From an uncultured Candidatus Melainabacteria bacterium (GTDB taxonomy: Bacteria > Cyanobacteriota > Vampirovibrionia > Gastranaerophilales > Gastranaerophilaceae), in contig CAKNXK010000014.1 in the NCBI GenBank assembly GCA_932182025.1, positions 60,934-124,933 on the forward strand: a DNA stretch of 64,000 nt, read 5' to 3'. The notes beneath the pieces are model-generated. The model did no database searches, was not told the DNA's origin, and saw nothing but the letters and a program-made list of their open reading frames with translations. Below, one piece after another: positions 43,295 to 53,260 of this stretch (positions are counted from its first letter, which is position 1; every line of letters starts with the position of its first letter). A program made the translations under genes and the position numbers.

Positions 43295-44722
43295 ATGAGG
43301 GATTATGAGTTCTATTATACGCAAGATGGCTCTGTAGGGCTATATTCATACGCTGATGACGATGTCTATCACTCTAAATTTGGCGCCCTTACTGAAGCCT
43401 GGGAAAAGTTTATAATCCCTGCACATATAGAGCGTAAGCTTAACCAACAGCCGGAAATTAGAGTCTTAGATGTTTGCTATGGTATCGGTTATAATACAAA
43501 AGCTCTGATTAGTTTTATAATTAATGCGGATGAAAAAATTTTAAAACAAAATAATATTTTAAAAAATACAAAAATTGTATTAAAAAATTTTTTAAAAAAA
43601 GTTTTATCTAAACTAAATATCGTTTCGATAGATATCAATAATATTAAATGGTCAAGGAGAATATTATTAGAACCTATCGAAACGGTAAATGAGAATAATC
43701 TGAGTACAGTTCATATAGATTGCTTGGATATAAATGAAGAACTTGTAAAAATTTCTCCTTTTTTAAAAACAATAGTTACATTGCAAGAAATTTTTACCAG
43801 AATTGTACCTCAGATTTTTGATTGTTTTGATACATATTGGAAGATAAAAAAAATCCTGGCAAAATTATCATTAAAAATTGCTCCGCAAAATAAAAAAGAA
43901 ATAAGAGAATTATTAGAACTAAAATTTAGTAATGATTATGATGAAGTAGCAAAAGAGTATAAACTGCATAAGTTTGTAAATTATATTCTTGCAGAGTCTT
44001 TATTGGAACATTATAAAGAAGACTTTATAACAAAAGAGTTCAAAGAAAATATCAAGGACAAGTCAAAAAAGAAGTTTTTTGACAAATCCATCTTAAAATA
44101 TGCTCAATTTAAGCAAAATTTTAGGTACAATTTACTCACTCGCTTCAATTTATTCGCCTTCTTACATAATATATATTATGACCATTTATCGAAGCGAGAT
44201 AAAAATGTTAAATTTAAGAACATTCAGGAGCTGTTTAAGCTTAATTTTCACGTTCGTGATGCTCGAAAGACTATTTTAGAAATAAACGGCGAATATGACT
44301 ATATATTCTTAGACGCTTTTACTTACTCAAAAGCTCCAGAGTTATGGTCAATTGAATTTATGGCAGAATTATATAAACATCTTGCACAAGACGGCATTAT
44401 TATGACATATTCAAACTCAGCCCTTGTTAGAAATACTTTTTTAGAAAACAATTTTTATGTTGGGAAAATTTTAGATGAGAAAACCGGTAAGTTTATCGGT
44501 ACTGTTGCAGCTAAAGAAAAATCATTAATAGAACACCCTCTTACTAATTATGAAATAGGACTATGTGCAACAAAAGCCGGAATACCTTATCATGATCCTA
44601 ATCTAAATCTTGATAAAAAAGAAATCTTAAAACGTCGTGAGAATGAATTTAAAATAAGTGAATTGATGTCATCATCAATGTATATGAAAACTCGCAAAAT
44701 GAGGAGAGACGAGGATGAATAA
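43295..44722 (+). CDS. MnmC-like SAM-dependent methyltransferase with a large insert
   Basis: 475 aa. The N-terminus (FYYTQDGSVGLYS...YHSKFGALTEAWEKF) and LDVCYGIGYNTKALI form the DUF752/MnmC-type SAM-binding start. The C-terminal half continues with YDYIFLDAFTYSKAPELWSIEF and QDGIIMTYSNS. Between them (~80-325) is an unusual ~240-residue Lys-rich helical insert. In E. coli this domain of MnmC finishes mnm5s2U in tRNA. Here the FAD oxidoreductase gene overlaps by 8 bases, recalling MnmC's two-domain make-up. Function in tRNA modification is an inference. The start is ATG at 43295, 6 bases after a -10 box. Confidence 0.78.
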   Translation: MRDYEFYYTQDGSVGLYSYADDDVYHSKFGALTEAWEKFIIPAHIERKLNQQPEIRVLDVCYGIGYNTKALISFIINADEKILKQNNILKNTKIVLKNFLKKVLSKLNIVSIDINNIKWSRRILLEPIETVNENNLSTVHIDCLDINEELVKISPFLKTIVTLQEIFTRIVPQIFDCFDTYWKIKKILAKLSLKIAPQNKKEIRELLELKFSNDYDEVAKEYKLHKFVNYILAESLLEHYKEDFITKEFKENIKDKSKKKFFDKSILKYAQFKQNFRYNLLTRFNLFAFLHNIYYDHLSKRDKNVKFKNIQELFKLNFHVRDARKTILEINGEYDYIFLDAFTYSKAPELWSIEFMAELYKHLAQDGIIMTYSNSALVRNTFLENNFYVGKILDEKTGKFIGTVAAKEKSLIEHPLTNYEIGLCATKAGIPYHDPNLNLDKKEILKRRENEFKISELMSSSMYMKTRKMRRDEDE

Positions 44723-45944
44723 CAATTATGATATTGTAATTGCCGGAGGAGGCACTGCAGGAGTCAGCTGCGCTTGGAATGCAGCAAAAAGAGGCTTAAA
44801 AACATTAATTATAGAAAAAAATTCATTTTTAGGCGGTTCTATAACATCTTCTCTTGTTATTCCTGCGATGAAAACCTCTGAAAATGCTATAAATACTGAT
44901 TTTTTCAATGCTCTGTATAAGAAATTATATGACTTAGGCGGGGCTATTACTTACGAAGACGGCAATAAAGGATGGTTTAATCCGGAATTAACTAAAATTG
45001 CTCTGGATATATTAATGAAGGAAGTCGGAGTTGATGTCCAATTTGAAGATGAAATATTATCGATATGTATCGATACAATAGATGATAATAACTTTGATAT
45101 TTCCACCCGCACATTATCATCACCTATCGATACGAAATATCTTGTAGATGCGACAGGCGATGCAAAAATTTGTGAAAAATTAAATTGTGCTTTTTTAGAA
45201 AAAAATAATGAAACTCAACCAAAAAATTTACGTTTTGTCATGTCCGGAGTTAATATTAAAGAATTTTCTAATTGGATAATGGAATTTGACAAGGACAGAA
45301 ATGTCACAACATCTTGCATTGTAGATGACAAAACATACTTATCTACAGCATATACGTGGGATGAAGGAATGAAATGGGCTCTCAAACCTCTATTTAAGAA
45401 GGCTGTAAGCGAAGGAGTCTTAGCAAACGAAGATTCTAACTATTTTCAGTTGTTTTCAGTAGCCGGAACAGTTGACTCTATTGCTTTTAACGCACCTAGA
45501 CTTATCAACAACGAAGGTTATTCTGAGGCAAGAATGTCTATACTAAGACTTTCACAATTCTGCAAAAAATATCTTCCGGGCTTTAAAAACGCACAAATAT
45601 CATCAATCGCAAATTCAATGGGGGTAAGGGTTTCACGGAGAGTTAAAGGTAAGTATATTTATACTTATGAGGACTTAATTCAAGGAAAAACATTTGAAAC
45701 GCCTGTTTTAATTTCAAATTATCCTGTTGATATTCATTCTGATAAAAAAGACGCTTCAACTTTACAAAAAGTTTACAAAGAATATCAGCTTCCAATTGAG
45801 TCATTAATGGTAGAAGGTTATAATAATTTATTTGTTATCGGACGCTGTATATCAGCAGATTTCAGGGCTCAAGGCGCATTGCGGATAATTCCTTCCTGTT
45901 TTTCAATGGGCGAAGGATTGGCTAAATATTTAGCAAAAATGTAA
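44715..45944 (+). CDS. FAD-dependent oxidoreductase
   Basis: 409-aa flavoprotein of the FAD_oxidored kind. The FAD-binding dinucleotide fold is at the N-terminus (YDIVIAGGGTAGVSCAWNAAKRG), followed by LGGSITSSL, a YLVDATGDAKI middle motif and the closing LFVIGRCISADFRAQGALRIIPSCFSMGEG. The substrate is unknown. It overlaps the MnmC-like methyltransferase by 8 bases and is clearly coupled to it. It differs from the DAO-type oxidase domain fused in E. coli MnmC, so equivalence is not established. Confidence 0.88.
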   Translation: MNNNYDIVIAGGGTAGVSCAWNAAKRGLKTLIIEKNSFLGGSITSSLVIPAMKTSENAINTDFFNALYKKLYDLGGAITYEDGNKGWFNPELTKIALDILMKEVGVDVQFEDEILSICIDTIDDNNFDISTRTLSSPIDTKYLVDATGDAKICEKLNCAFLEKNNETQPKNLRFVMSGVNIKEFSNWIMEFDKDRNVTTSCIVDDKTYLSTAYTWDEGMKWALKPLFKKAVSEGVLANEDSNYFQLFSVAGTVDSIAFNAPRLINNEGYSEARMSILRLSQFCKKYLPGFKNAQISSIANSMGVRVSRRVKGKYIYTYEDLIQGKTFETPVLISNYPVDIHSDKKDASTLQKVYKEYQLPIESLMVEGYNNLFVIGRCISADFRAQGALRIIPSCFSMGEGLAKYLAKM

Positions 45945-46086
45945 TACGCTTGCATTATTATAAACTTGTATTATAATAAGAATATACGGAATTATACCGT
46001 TTATTTTTTAAATCTCATATTATTTAATTTTGATAGGATATTGATAGTTTAGTGAAATTTTTTATTGTGGTTAAGAGGCTTTTATT

Positions 46087-47091
46087 ATGTATGTAAACAA
46101 ATGCATTAAGTGTGGTGCTGAATTTGAAACAAAGAACCCCAAAAGAGTAATCTGTCCGAACTGTTTATACGCGGACAAGGGTGAATCTCAAGAAGAAAAA
46201 CCAATGCAGAGCTATAGTTCTTATAACTCATATTCTGCAGGAGATTCTCGTCCAAGAAATTATGACAGACCTCAACAAGGCGGATATCGCAATAACGGAT
46301 ATTCTCAAAACAGAGATGGACAAAGAGATTACAATCGTAATAATCAAGGCAGCGGATACCAAAGACGCGATTATAATAACAACCGTCAAGGCGGATATCA
46401 GCAAAGAAGACCTGACGGACAAAGAAATTATGACCGCAACAACCAAAGCGGCGGTTACAGAAATAATTATGCAAGCGGTGGCAGAAATAACGGCGGCTTC
46501 CAAAATCGTCGTCCTAACGGACCAATGAATAGACGTCCAAGACCGCAAAAACCAGCTAAACCGTTATTGGTAAGCAAGGAACAATTAGAACAAATTGAAA
46601 TTCTATACAAGACTATGCTTCCGCTTCCAAACCCTGATGCACACGAAGTAATCGGAGCAAAAATCGGTTTGGAACCTCAAAAAGTATTTTTTGGAATTAA
46701 TTTAGTACGTCAAAAAATGATGTTGCCTAAATTACCATTCCCTAAACGTAAATTAGCAATTTCACAAGAACAAATGATTGCTATTAGAAGCTTGTATGAG
46801 CCATTATTACCGCTTCCTCCAATCGGATGCCATAAAATTATTGCAGCTCAATTAAAAATGGAAGAATGGCGTGTTCACGTAGGTATTAAACTCGTTCGTG
46901 CTCAATTAGGTCTTGATCGTTGGAACGAAGACAGAGCTGATAAACCGGCTGATTATATGGTTTCTAAGCATGAGAAAAAAAGTGAACCTGCGCCGTTAGA
47001 AGTTCCAGCAACGGAAACTGTTACAGAACCTGTTGTTGAAGAAAAACCAAAACGCGGAAGAAAGCCTAAGAAGAAAGAAGATGAAGAATAA
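46087..47091 (+). CDS. Zinc-ribbon protein with Arg/Gly/Asn/Tyr-rich disordered region and two helical repeats
   Basis: 334 aa, no known family. A zinc ribbon (C6, C9, C23, C26) is followed at ~41-155 by a low-complexity, RGG/prion-like region made of NYDRPQQGGYRNN-type units rich in G, N, R, Q and Y. Two ~57-residue repeats come next (161-216 and 223-278), each with SxEQxxxIxxLYxxxLPLP...GIxLVRxxxxL. The tail is acidic and then has an AT-hook-like KRGRKPKKK. RNA or DNA binding and condensate formation are plausible inferences. AAGAGG precedes the ATG. It overlaps rimM by 11 bases, so it is in a ribosome-maturation operon. Confidence 0.82.
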   Translation: MYVNKCIKCGAEFETKNPKRVICPNCLYADKGESQEEKPMQSYSSYNSYSAGDSRPRNYDRPQQGGYRNNGYSQNRDGQRDYNRNNQGSGYQRRDYNNNRQGGYQQRRPDGQRNYDRNNQSGGYRNNYASGGRNNGGFQNRRPNGPMNRRPRPQKPAKPLLVSKEQLEQIEILYKTMLPLPNPDAHEVIGAKIGLEPQKVFFGINLVRQKMMLPKLPFPKRKLAISQEQMIAIRSLYEPLLPLPPIGCHKIIAAQLKMEEWRVHVGIKLVRAQLGLDRWNEDRADKPADYMVSKHEKKSEPAPLEVPATETVTEPVVEEKPKRGRKPKKKEDEE

Positions 47092-47581
47092 CTTTATTTC
47101 TGTAGGAAAAATTCTAAATTTTCATAGTGTTAAAGGTGAAGCTAAACTCGGTTATACTAAAAACAGAGAAGAGTTTTTAGCTCAGCTTGAAGGTGTTTAC
47201 ATTAAAGATAACTACTTTGAAATAGAAAACCTTCGATTTACACCAAAATGCGCTATTATAAAGTTCAAAGGCATCGATTCACTCAATGAAATCATTGAGT
47301 ATAAAGGTGAATTAGTTTTTGTTGAAGAATCAACAGCTAGAGAAAACCTCGAAGAAGATGAGTTTTTAATAGATGAGCTTGTCGGACTTGATGTTTATGA
47401 TGGTGAAACAAAAGTCGGTGCTGTTGTTGGAGTGTCAAATAATGGTGCAAATGACTTATTATCTGTTAAAACTTTGAATAAAAATATTTCATTAGTGCCA
47501 TTTGTAAAAGCTATAGTTCTTTCTGTTGATATAAATGCAAGACGAGTTCAAATCAACAATATTGAAGGATTGCTTTCATGA
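47081..47581 (+). CDS. rimM: Ribosome maturation factor RimM
   Basis: 166-aa RimM, a 30S assembly factor that binds S19. The N-terminal barrel starts ISVGKILNFHSVKGEAKL; the PRC-like C-terminal domain includes LIDELVGLDVYDGE, GANDLLSVK and LVPFVKAIVLSVDI. The ATG at 47081 gives the usual start; a longer one reads back into the upstream gene. It overlaps the zinc-ribbon gene (11 bases) and trmD (4 bases). Confidence 0.95.
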   Translation: MKNNFISVGKILNFHSVKGEAKLGYTKNREEFLAQLEGVYIKDNYFEIENLRFTPKCAIIKFKGIDSLNEIIEYKGELVFVEESTARENLEEDEFLIDELVGLDVYDGETKVGAVVGVSNNGANDLLSVKTLNKNISLVPFVKAIVLSVDINARRVQINNIEGLLS

Positions 47582-48264
47582 GGTTTGATGTACTGACACT
47601 ATTTCCTGAACTAATCCAATCTCACATGAATTTTAGTATAATGAAACGTGCTTCAGAAGATGGAATTATAAGTGTAAACACTATAAATCCGCGAGACTAC
47701 ACACTTGATAAGCATAAAAAAGTTGATGATACTCCTTATGGCGGCGGAGCAGGAATGGTTTTAATGCCACAGCCTTATGTTGATGCGTATGAAGGGGTAA
47801 ATAAATTTAAAAATTCCATCACCCTTATGATGACTCCGCAAGGTGAGCCGTTTACAGATGAAATATCAAATGAACTGGCTATGTATGAACAGGTGATAAT
47901 CCTTTGTGGTCATTATGAAGGCTATGATGAGCGAATTAGAGAGATAATTAAACCTCGTGAAATTTCTATAGGGGATTTTGTACTAACAGGCGGAGAATTA
48001 CCTGCCCTTTGTATTATCGATAGTGTCTCAAGAAAGATTGAAGGAACATTAGGCAAGATTGAATCAGCGCATGACGATAGTTTTTCGGATGGGCTTTTAG
48101 AGTATCCTCAATACACAAAACCAAGGAATTTTAGAGGTTATGCAGTACCTGAAGTATTATTGAACGGGAACCATAAATTAATTGACGAATATCGAATGGA
48201 ACAAAAAATTACTCGTACAAAATCAAAACGTCCTGATTTATGGGAAAAATATAACCAAAACTGA
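47578..48264 (+). CDS. trmD: tRNA (guanine-N1-)-methyltransferase TrmD
   Basis: 228-aa TrmD, making m1G37 in tRNA with S-adenosylmethionine and so guarding the reading frame. The trefoil-knot SPOUT signature is clear: FDVLTLFPELI, DDTPYGGGAGMVLMPQP, LCGHYEGYDERI and ISIGDFVLTGGELPAL. Its ATG overlaps the rimM stop by 4 bases (ATGA). rplS, which often follows trmD, is instead at 23783. Confidence 0.97.
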   Translation: MRFDVLTLFPELIQSHMNFSIMKRASEDGIISVNTINPRDYTLDKHKKVDDTPYGGGAGMVLMPQPYVDAYEGVNKFKNSITLMMTPQGEPFTDEISNELAMYEQVIILCGHYEGYDERIREIIKPREISIGDFVLTGGELPALCIIDSVSRKIEGTLGKIESAHDDSFSDGLLEYPQYTKPRNFRGYAVPEVLLNGNHKLIDEYRMEQKITRTKSKRPDLWEKYNQN

Positions 48265-48308
48265 CACGAACTAGCTGATAATACATATGTTCCCTCTTGT
48301 TATAAAAA

Positions 48309-48332
48309 AAAAGCCGCATCTTTGCAGCTTTT
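48309..48332 (+). terminator. Weak terminator after trmD
   Basis: AAAAGC/GCTTTT pairs with an inner GCA/TGC after one mismatch and a 4-base loop, ending in TTTT. It is 45 bases past the trmD stop and is A-T rich, so it may be inefficient. The rest of the 275-base gap before dapB shows no feature I can support. Confidence 0.5.
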
Positions 48333-48539
48333 AACTCTCGTTAGATAAAGGAGTGGAGGAGAAAATAAAGAAAAGAGATTATACTTTATATATTCCTCAA
48401 TATACTTTTTCGATAACAAATATAGACAAATTTGTTACATTAATTAATAAATCTTTACATTTATGCGCTGAAAGTATTGTATATATTGAATTTCTTTTGT
48501 GGTATTATTAACATAGAATTGTTAAGGGGAGATGATTTT

Positions 48540-49292
48540 ATGATAAATATAGCGGTATGTGGTGCTAATGGTAAAATGGGGCAAGAAGTTGTAAAAGCGG
48601 TTAATAACGCTGACGATATGACTTTAGTTGCGCAAATAGATATTTTTAACGGTCAGTTTGCTACAATAAAAGATGCAAAAGAATCCGTAAAAATTGATGT
48701 TTTAATCGATTTTACTCAACCTGCTTCCATATACGAAAATGCTCTTTACTGCTTAAATAACGGGATTAAAGTTGTTATTGGTACAACCGGCTTATCAGAT
48801 GAGCAGATTGCAGAGTTAAAAAAACTTAGTGAAGAGACAAAAACGGCATGCTTAATTGCACCTAACTTTTCTACAGGAGCTGTTTTATTAATGAAATTTG
48901 CTCAAATGGCATCAAAGTATTTTGATAATGCTGAAATAATTGAACTTCATCACAACCAAAAGAAGGATGCACCTTCCGGAACTGCTGTTAAAACCGCTTT
49001 AATGATGGCAGAAGCAAATGATAATTTCACAACGGGAAACTGTCCTGAAAAAGAAACGATTGAAGGAGCTAGAGGAGGAGTTTCTTATAATAATATTCAT
49101 ATACATTCTGTTAGAATGCCCGGGTATATTGCATCACAAGAGGTTTTATTCGGTTCTGGCGGACAAATTTTAACATTGAGACATGATTCAATGAACAGAG
49201 AGTGTTATATGGGCGGCGTTTTATTAGCTGCAAGATATGTAAATGAACATTGCGAGTTTATTTATGGTTTAGAAAATATTATGGAGGGGTAA
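48540..49292 (+). CDS. dapB: 4-hydroxy-tetrahydrodipicolinate reductase
   Basis: 250-aa DapB, the NAD(P)H-dependent step to tetrahydrodipicolinate in lysine and diaminopimelate (cell wall) synthesis. Seen: INIAVCGANGKMGQEV, FTQPASIYEN, VIGTTGLS, IAPNFSTGAVLLMKFA, ELHHNQKKDAPSGTA and GGQILTLRHDS. The true start is ATG at 48540, after GGGGAG; a longer upstream reading frame has no support. First gene of the dapB-asd-rfaE2-lpxD-lpxC-fabZ cluster; asd begins at the very next base. Confidence 0.97.
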   Translation: MINIAVCGANGKMGQEVVKAVNNADDMTLVAQIDIFNGQFATIKDAKESVKIDVLIDFTQPASIYENALYCLNNGIKVVIGTTGLSDEQIAELKKLSEETKTACLIAPNFSTGAVLLMKFAQMASKYFDNAEIIELHHNQKKDAPSGTAVKTALMMAEANDNFTTGNCPEKETIEGARGGVSYNNIHIHSVRMPGYIASQEVLFGSGGQILTLRHDSMNRECYMGGVLLAARYVNEHCEFIYGLENIMEG

Positions 49293-50315
<1,023 letters not shown>

Positions 50316-50327
50316 TGGGGGTAAATA

Positions 50328-50792
50328 GTGTTAGTAACACAACAAGAAATAATTAATATCGTTAAGAATGGTCAAAAAGAAAGTAAAACTTATGTTGTTA
50401 CAAACGGATGCTTTGATATTTTGCATGTAGGACATGTGCGTTATTTACAAAAAACAAAAGAATTTGCTGATTATCTGATTGTCATGCTTAATTCAGATAT
50501 ATCAGTAAGAGCTTTAAAAGGTGAAGGAAGACCAATTAACAACGAAAATGACAGAGCAGAAATATTAAGCGCTTTGAGTTGTGTTGATTATGTGGTATTA
50601 TTTGATGAGAAGTCTCCTGCTAAACTTCTGGAAGATATAAAACCGGATGTTTATACCAAGGGAGCGGACTACACGCTTGAGACGTTACCGGAACGGGAGA
50701 TTGTAGAGAGAAATAATATAAAAGTTGAATTTATAGATTTCGTTCAAGGCAAATCTACAACAAATGTAATTAAAAAAATTAATGAAAATTAG
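50328..50792 (+). CDS. rfaE2: Heptose-1-phosphate adenylyltransferase (RfaE domain II)
   Basis: 154-aa nucleotidyltransferase. The HxGH motif in VTNGCFDILHVGHVRYL and the later KGEGRP, YTKGADYT and FVQGKSTTNVI match the second half of HldE/RfaE, which adenylylates D-glycero-D-manno-heptose 1-phosphate for LPS core. The kinase half is not here. The start is GTG with GGGGG upstream. A related cytidylyltransferase role cannot be fully excluded, but the lpx context supports LPS heptose. Confidence 0.9.
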   Translation: MLVTQQEIINIVKNGQKESKTYVVTNGCFDILHVGHVRYLQKTKEFADYLIVMLNSDISVRALKGEGRPINNENDRAEILSALSCVDYVVLFDEKSPAKLLEDIKPDVYTKGADYTLETLPEREIVERNNIKVEFIDFVQGKSTTNVIKKINEN

Positions 50793-50809
50793 ATATAGGG
50801 GAGTTGATT

Positions 50810-51901
50810 ATGAAAACTTTTACATTAGAACAAATTGCTCAAATTACGGGTGGAATGCTTTCTAAAGCAAAAGATGTTGCAATAACAAATATTGCACCAC
50901 CTGCTTTAGCTGATGAAAACACATTGGCATTAGCATTAGGAGAAGAGGAAATCGCAAACCTTTCTTCAACAAAAGCACAAGCTGCTCTTGTTCCTTTAGG
51001 TGTTAACATTGACGGATTTACAACTATTGAAGTTGAAAGACCTCGCCTTGCGATGATGAAACTTATCACAATGTTTTATGAAGAACCTCATACAAACGCA
51101 GGTATTCATCCAACAGCAGTAGTCCATCCTTCTGCAAAACTTGGTGAAAATGTTTCATTAGGTCCAAATGTTGTTGTTGCAGAAAATGCTGTTATCGGCG
51201 ATAATACAAAGATTTTAGCTAACAGCTATATCGGGAATGATGTTGTTATTGGTAATAAATGCTTCTTCCATGCAAATGTAAATATTGGCGACAGAGTAAA
51301 AGTTGGAAACGAAGTTATTCTTCATCATGGAGTTTCTCTCGGTGCTGACGGATTCAGTTTTGTAACAGAAAATCCTAATAATATTGAACAAGCAAGAAAA
51401 GATGGAGAAATCAAGGAAGGTAATGTAGAACAAGTTATCTTCAAAATTCCTTCAATCGGTTCGGTTGTAATTGGCAACAATGTAGAAATTGGTGCTAATA
51501 CTGCAATTGACAGAGGTACAATTGAAAATACTACAATTGGTGACAACACTAAAATTGATGACCTTGTTATGATTGGTCACAACTGCCGCGTTGGCAAAGG
51601 CTGTATGATTGTTTCTCAAGTAGGTATTGCAGGAAGCTGTGTAATCGGAGACAGAGTTGTTATTGCAGGTCAAGCAGGTCTTGCTGATCATATTTCTATC
51701 GGTGATGACACAATTATTGCTGCAAAAGCCGGCGTTACTAAGAGTTTCCCTGCAAAATCAATTGTAGTTGGAGCTCCTGCTGTTCCTAGAAAAGAATTTA
51801 TCAAACAACTAAAAGTGATGAAAGATGCAGGAGAATTAATTGCAAAATTCAAAAAATATGAACCGCTTTTGAGAACATTTGAAGAAGGTCATGCTGAATA
51901 A
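50810..51901 (+). CDS. lpxD: UDP-3-O-acylglucosamine N-acyltransferase LpxD
   Basis: 363-aa LpxD, adding the N-linked acyl chain in lipid A synthesis. The N-terminal uridine-binding domain (~1-100) precedes a left-handed beta-helix of hexapeptide repeats (~105-320, such as VVHPSAKLGENVSLGPNV) with the catalytic-site context MIGHNCRVGKGC. A C-terminal helix follows. The ATG at 50810 (GGGGAG upstream) is preferred over a TTG two codons earlier. Overlaps the lpxC start by one base. Confidence 0.96.
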   Translation: MKTFTLEQIAQITGGMLSKAKDVAITNIAPPALADENTLALALGEEEIANLSSTKAQAALVPLGVNIDGFTTIEVERPRLAMMKLITMFYEEPHTNAGIHPTAVVHPSAKLGENVSLGPNVVVAENAVIGDNTKILANSYIGNDVVIGNKCFFHANVNIGDRVKVGNEVILHHGVSLGADGFSFVTENPNNIEQARKDGEIKEGNVEQVIFKIPSIGSVVIGNNVEIGANTAIDRGTIENTTIGDNTKIDDLVMIGHNCRVGKGCMIVSQVGIAGSCVIGDRVVIAGQAGLADHISIGDDTIIAAKAGVTKSFPAKSIVVGAPAVPRKEFIKQLKVMKDAGELIAKFKKYEPLLRTFEEGHAE

Positions 51902-52737
51902 TGATTACAATTAAATCTGAAATAAACACATCAGGAAATTCTTTAATGAAAAATAAACCTTGCGAAGTTGTAATTAAACCTTCTAATGAAGGTAAAATCA
52001 GAATTTTCTCAAAGGGTTCTGATGTATGGTTTGAAGCAAGCATTGATAACCTTCACTCAACAGATCACTGTGTAACCCTTTGCAGTAAAGAACACCGAAC
52101 TTTATTGGGCGATTATAAATACAAAGCGATGTTATGCGAACATTTTATGGCAGCATGCGCGTTGTTAAAAATTGATTCAATTGATGTATATCTTTCTGCA
52201 ACAGAGTTTCCGATTTTAGACGGAAGTTCTAAAACTTGGGTTGAGCTATTTAAACAAGCAGGTTTAGAAGGAACAAATAACGACCTTTATACAGTGTCAG
52301 AGCCCGTTTATTACTTGAATGGTAAGACAAGCATGGTGATTCTGCCTGATAAAGAATTAACCATAAATTATTCGGTTAACTATGACCATCCTGATTTAAG
52401 AGGAAAATGGGTCAGCGTAGATTTCAAGAACCTTGATGAAATTATTGAAGCAAGGACTTTTGGATTCTATAAAGACCTTAAAAAATATCAAATGATGGGA
52501 TTTGGACGCGGAGTTACTATTGATAACACGGTTGGATTGAAGGATATCGGATATACAACTGCGCTTCGCTCCGAGTTTGAACCGGTTAAACACAAAATAT
52601 TGGATATGTTTGGCGATTTATATTTGGCAGGAGTTTCACCGCTAAATATGAGAGCACAGATTCTTGTTAAAGAAGCAGGTCATACGGTTCACACAAAAGT
52701 AGCACAGATATTAAAAAACAAATTAGTAAAGATATAG
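51901..52737 (+). CDS. lpxC: UDP-3-O-acyl-GlcNAc deacetylase LpxC
   Basis: 278-aa LpxC, the zinc deacetylase that commits to lipid A synthesis. Zinc ligands are H81 (CEHFMAA), H231 and D235 (VKHKILDMFGDL), and the catalytic His is H261 (AGHTVHTK). A LDGSS loop is present. The N-terminus is a little different from the proteobacterial form. It is shorter than E. coli LpxC (~305) but complete in motifs. The ATG overlaps the lpxD stop (TAATG). Confidence 0.95.
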   Translation: MITIKSEINTSGNSLMKNKPCEVVIKPSNEGKIRIFSKGSDVWFEASIDNLHSTDHCVTLCSKEHRTLLGDYKYKAMLCEHFMAACALLKIDSIDVYLSATEFPILDGSSKTWVELFKQAGLEGTNNDLYTVSEPVYYLNGKTSMVILPDKELTINYSVNYDHPDLRGKWVSVDFKNLDEIIEARTFGFYKDLKKYQMMGFGRGVTIDNTVGLKDIGYTTALRSEFEPVKHKILDMFGDLYLAGVSPLNMRAQILVKEAGHTVHTKVAQILKNKLVKI

Positions 52738-52747
52738 GAGAATAATT

Positions 52748-53188
52748 ATGTCAGAAGAAATTTTAACTTATGATGTTATGCAGTTAATGGATATGATTCC
52801 ACACAGATATCCATTCTTGTTGGTAGACAGAATCACAGAATGTGTTCCCGGAAAATACGCTAAAGGTTACAAAAACCTTACTATGAACGAAGAATTCTTT
52901 CAAGGACACTTCCCTGGCAACCCTATTATGCCTGGCGTTCTTCAACTTGAAGCATTGGCACAGTGTTCAGCACCTATTCTTATGTCATTACCTGAGTACA
53001 AAGGTAAACTAACACTTTATGCAGGTGTTGACAATGTAAGATGGAAAAATGTTGTAAGACCTGGCGACAGATTAGAAATGCATGTTGAAACAACAAAAGT
53101 TAAAGGTCCTATCTGCAAATGCCACGGCGTTGGTTATGTAGATGGCAAAGTTGCTATCGAAGCTGATTTAACAGTTGCTTTGAAATAG
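52748..53188 (+). CDS. fabZ: 3-hydroxyacyl-ACP dehydratase FabZ
   Basis: 146-aa hot-dog dehydratase of fatty acid synthesis. Catalytic motif: HRYPFLLVDRI and FFQGHFPGNPIMPGVLQLEAL, with the His and Glu of the active site. It competes with LpxC/LpxA for 3-hydroxyacyl-ACP. Last gene of the lpxD-lpxC-fabZ run; the usual lpxA does not follow, and a strong terminator comes instead. Confidence 0.97.
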   Translation: MSEEILTYDVMQLMDMIPHRYPFLLVDRITECVPGKYAKGYKNLTMNEEFFQGHFPGNPIMPGVLQLEALAQCSAPILMSLPEYKGKLTLYAGVDNVRWKNVVRPGDRLEMHVETTKVKGPICKCHGVGYVDGKVAIEADLTVALK

Positions 53189-53198
53189 TATAAATGGA

Positions 53199-53225
53199 GG
53201 AGCCTCGCTTGCGAGGCTCCTTATT
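53199..53225 (+). terminator. Terminator after fabZ
   Basis: GGAGCCTCGC/GCGAGGCTCC form a 10-bp perfect inverted repeat with a TT centre, followed by TTATTATAT. It lies 10 bases past the fabZ stop. Confidence 0.88.
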
Positions 53226-53260
53226 ATATGCTAAAATACACATATTAGAAGGAAAGAGCT

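Noticed and set aside
46106..46548. Overlapping open frames on both strands inside the low-complexity part of the zinc-ribbon gene
   Set aside because: They follow from the repetitive codon make-up (Asn/Arg/Gly/Tyr); they lack ribosome sites and sensible protein sequence.
48265..48539. Possible lysine riboswitch in the 275-base leader before dapB
   Set aside because: I could not find the conserved core or a switching terminator next to dapB; only a weak hairpin near trmD is seen. A covariance-model search would settle it.
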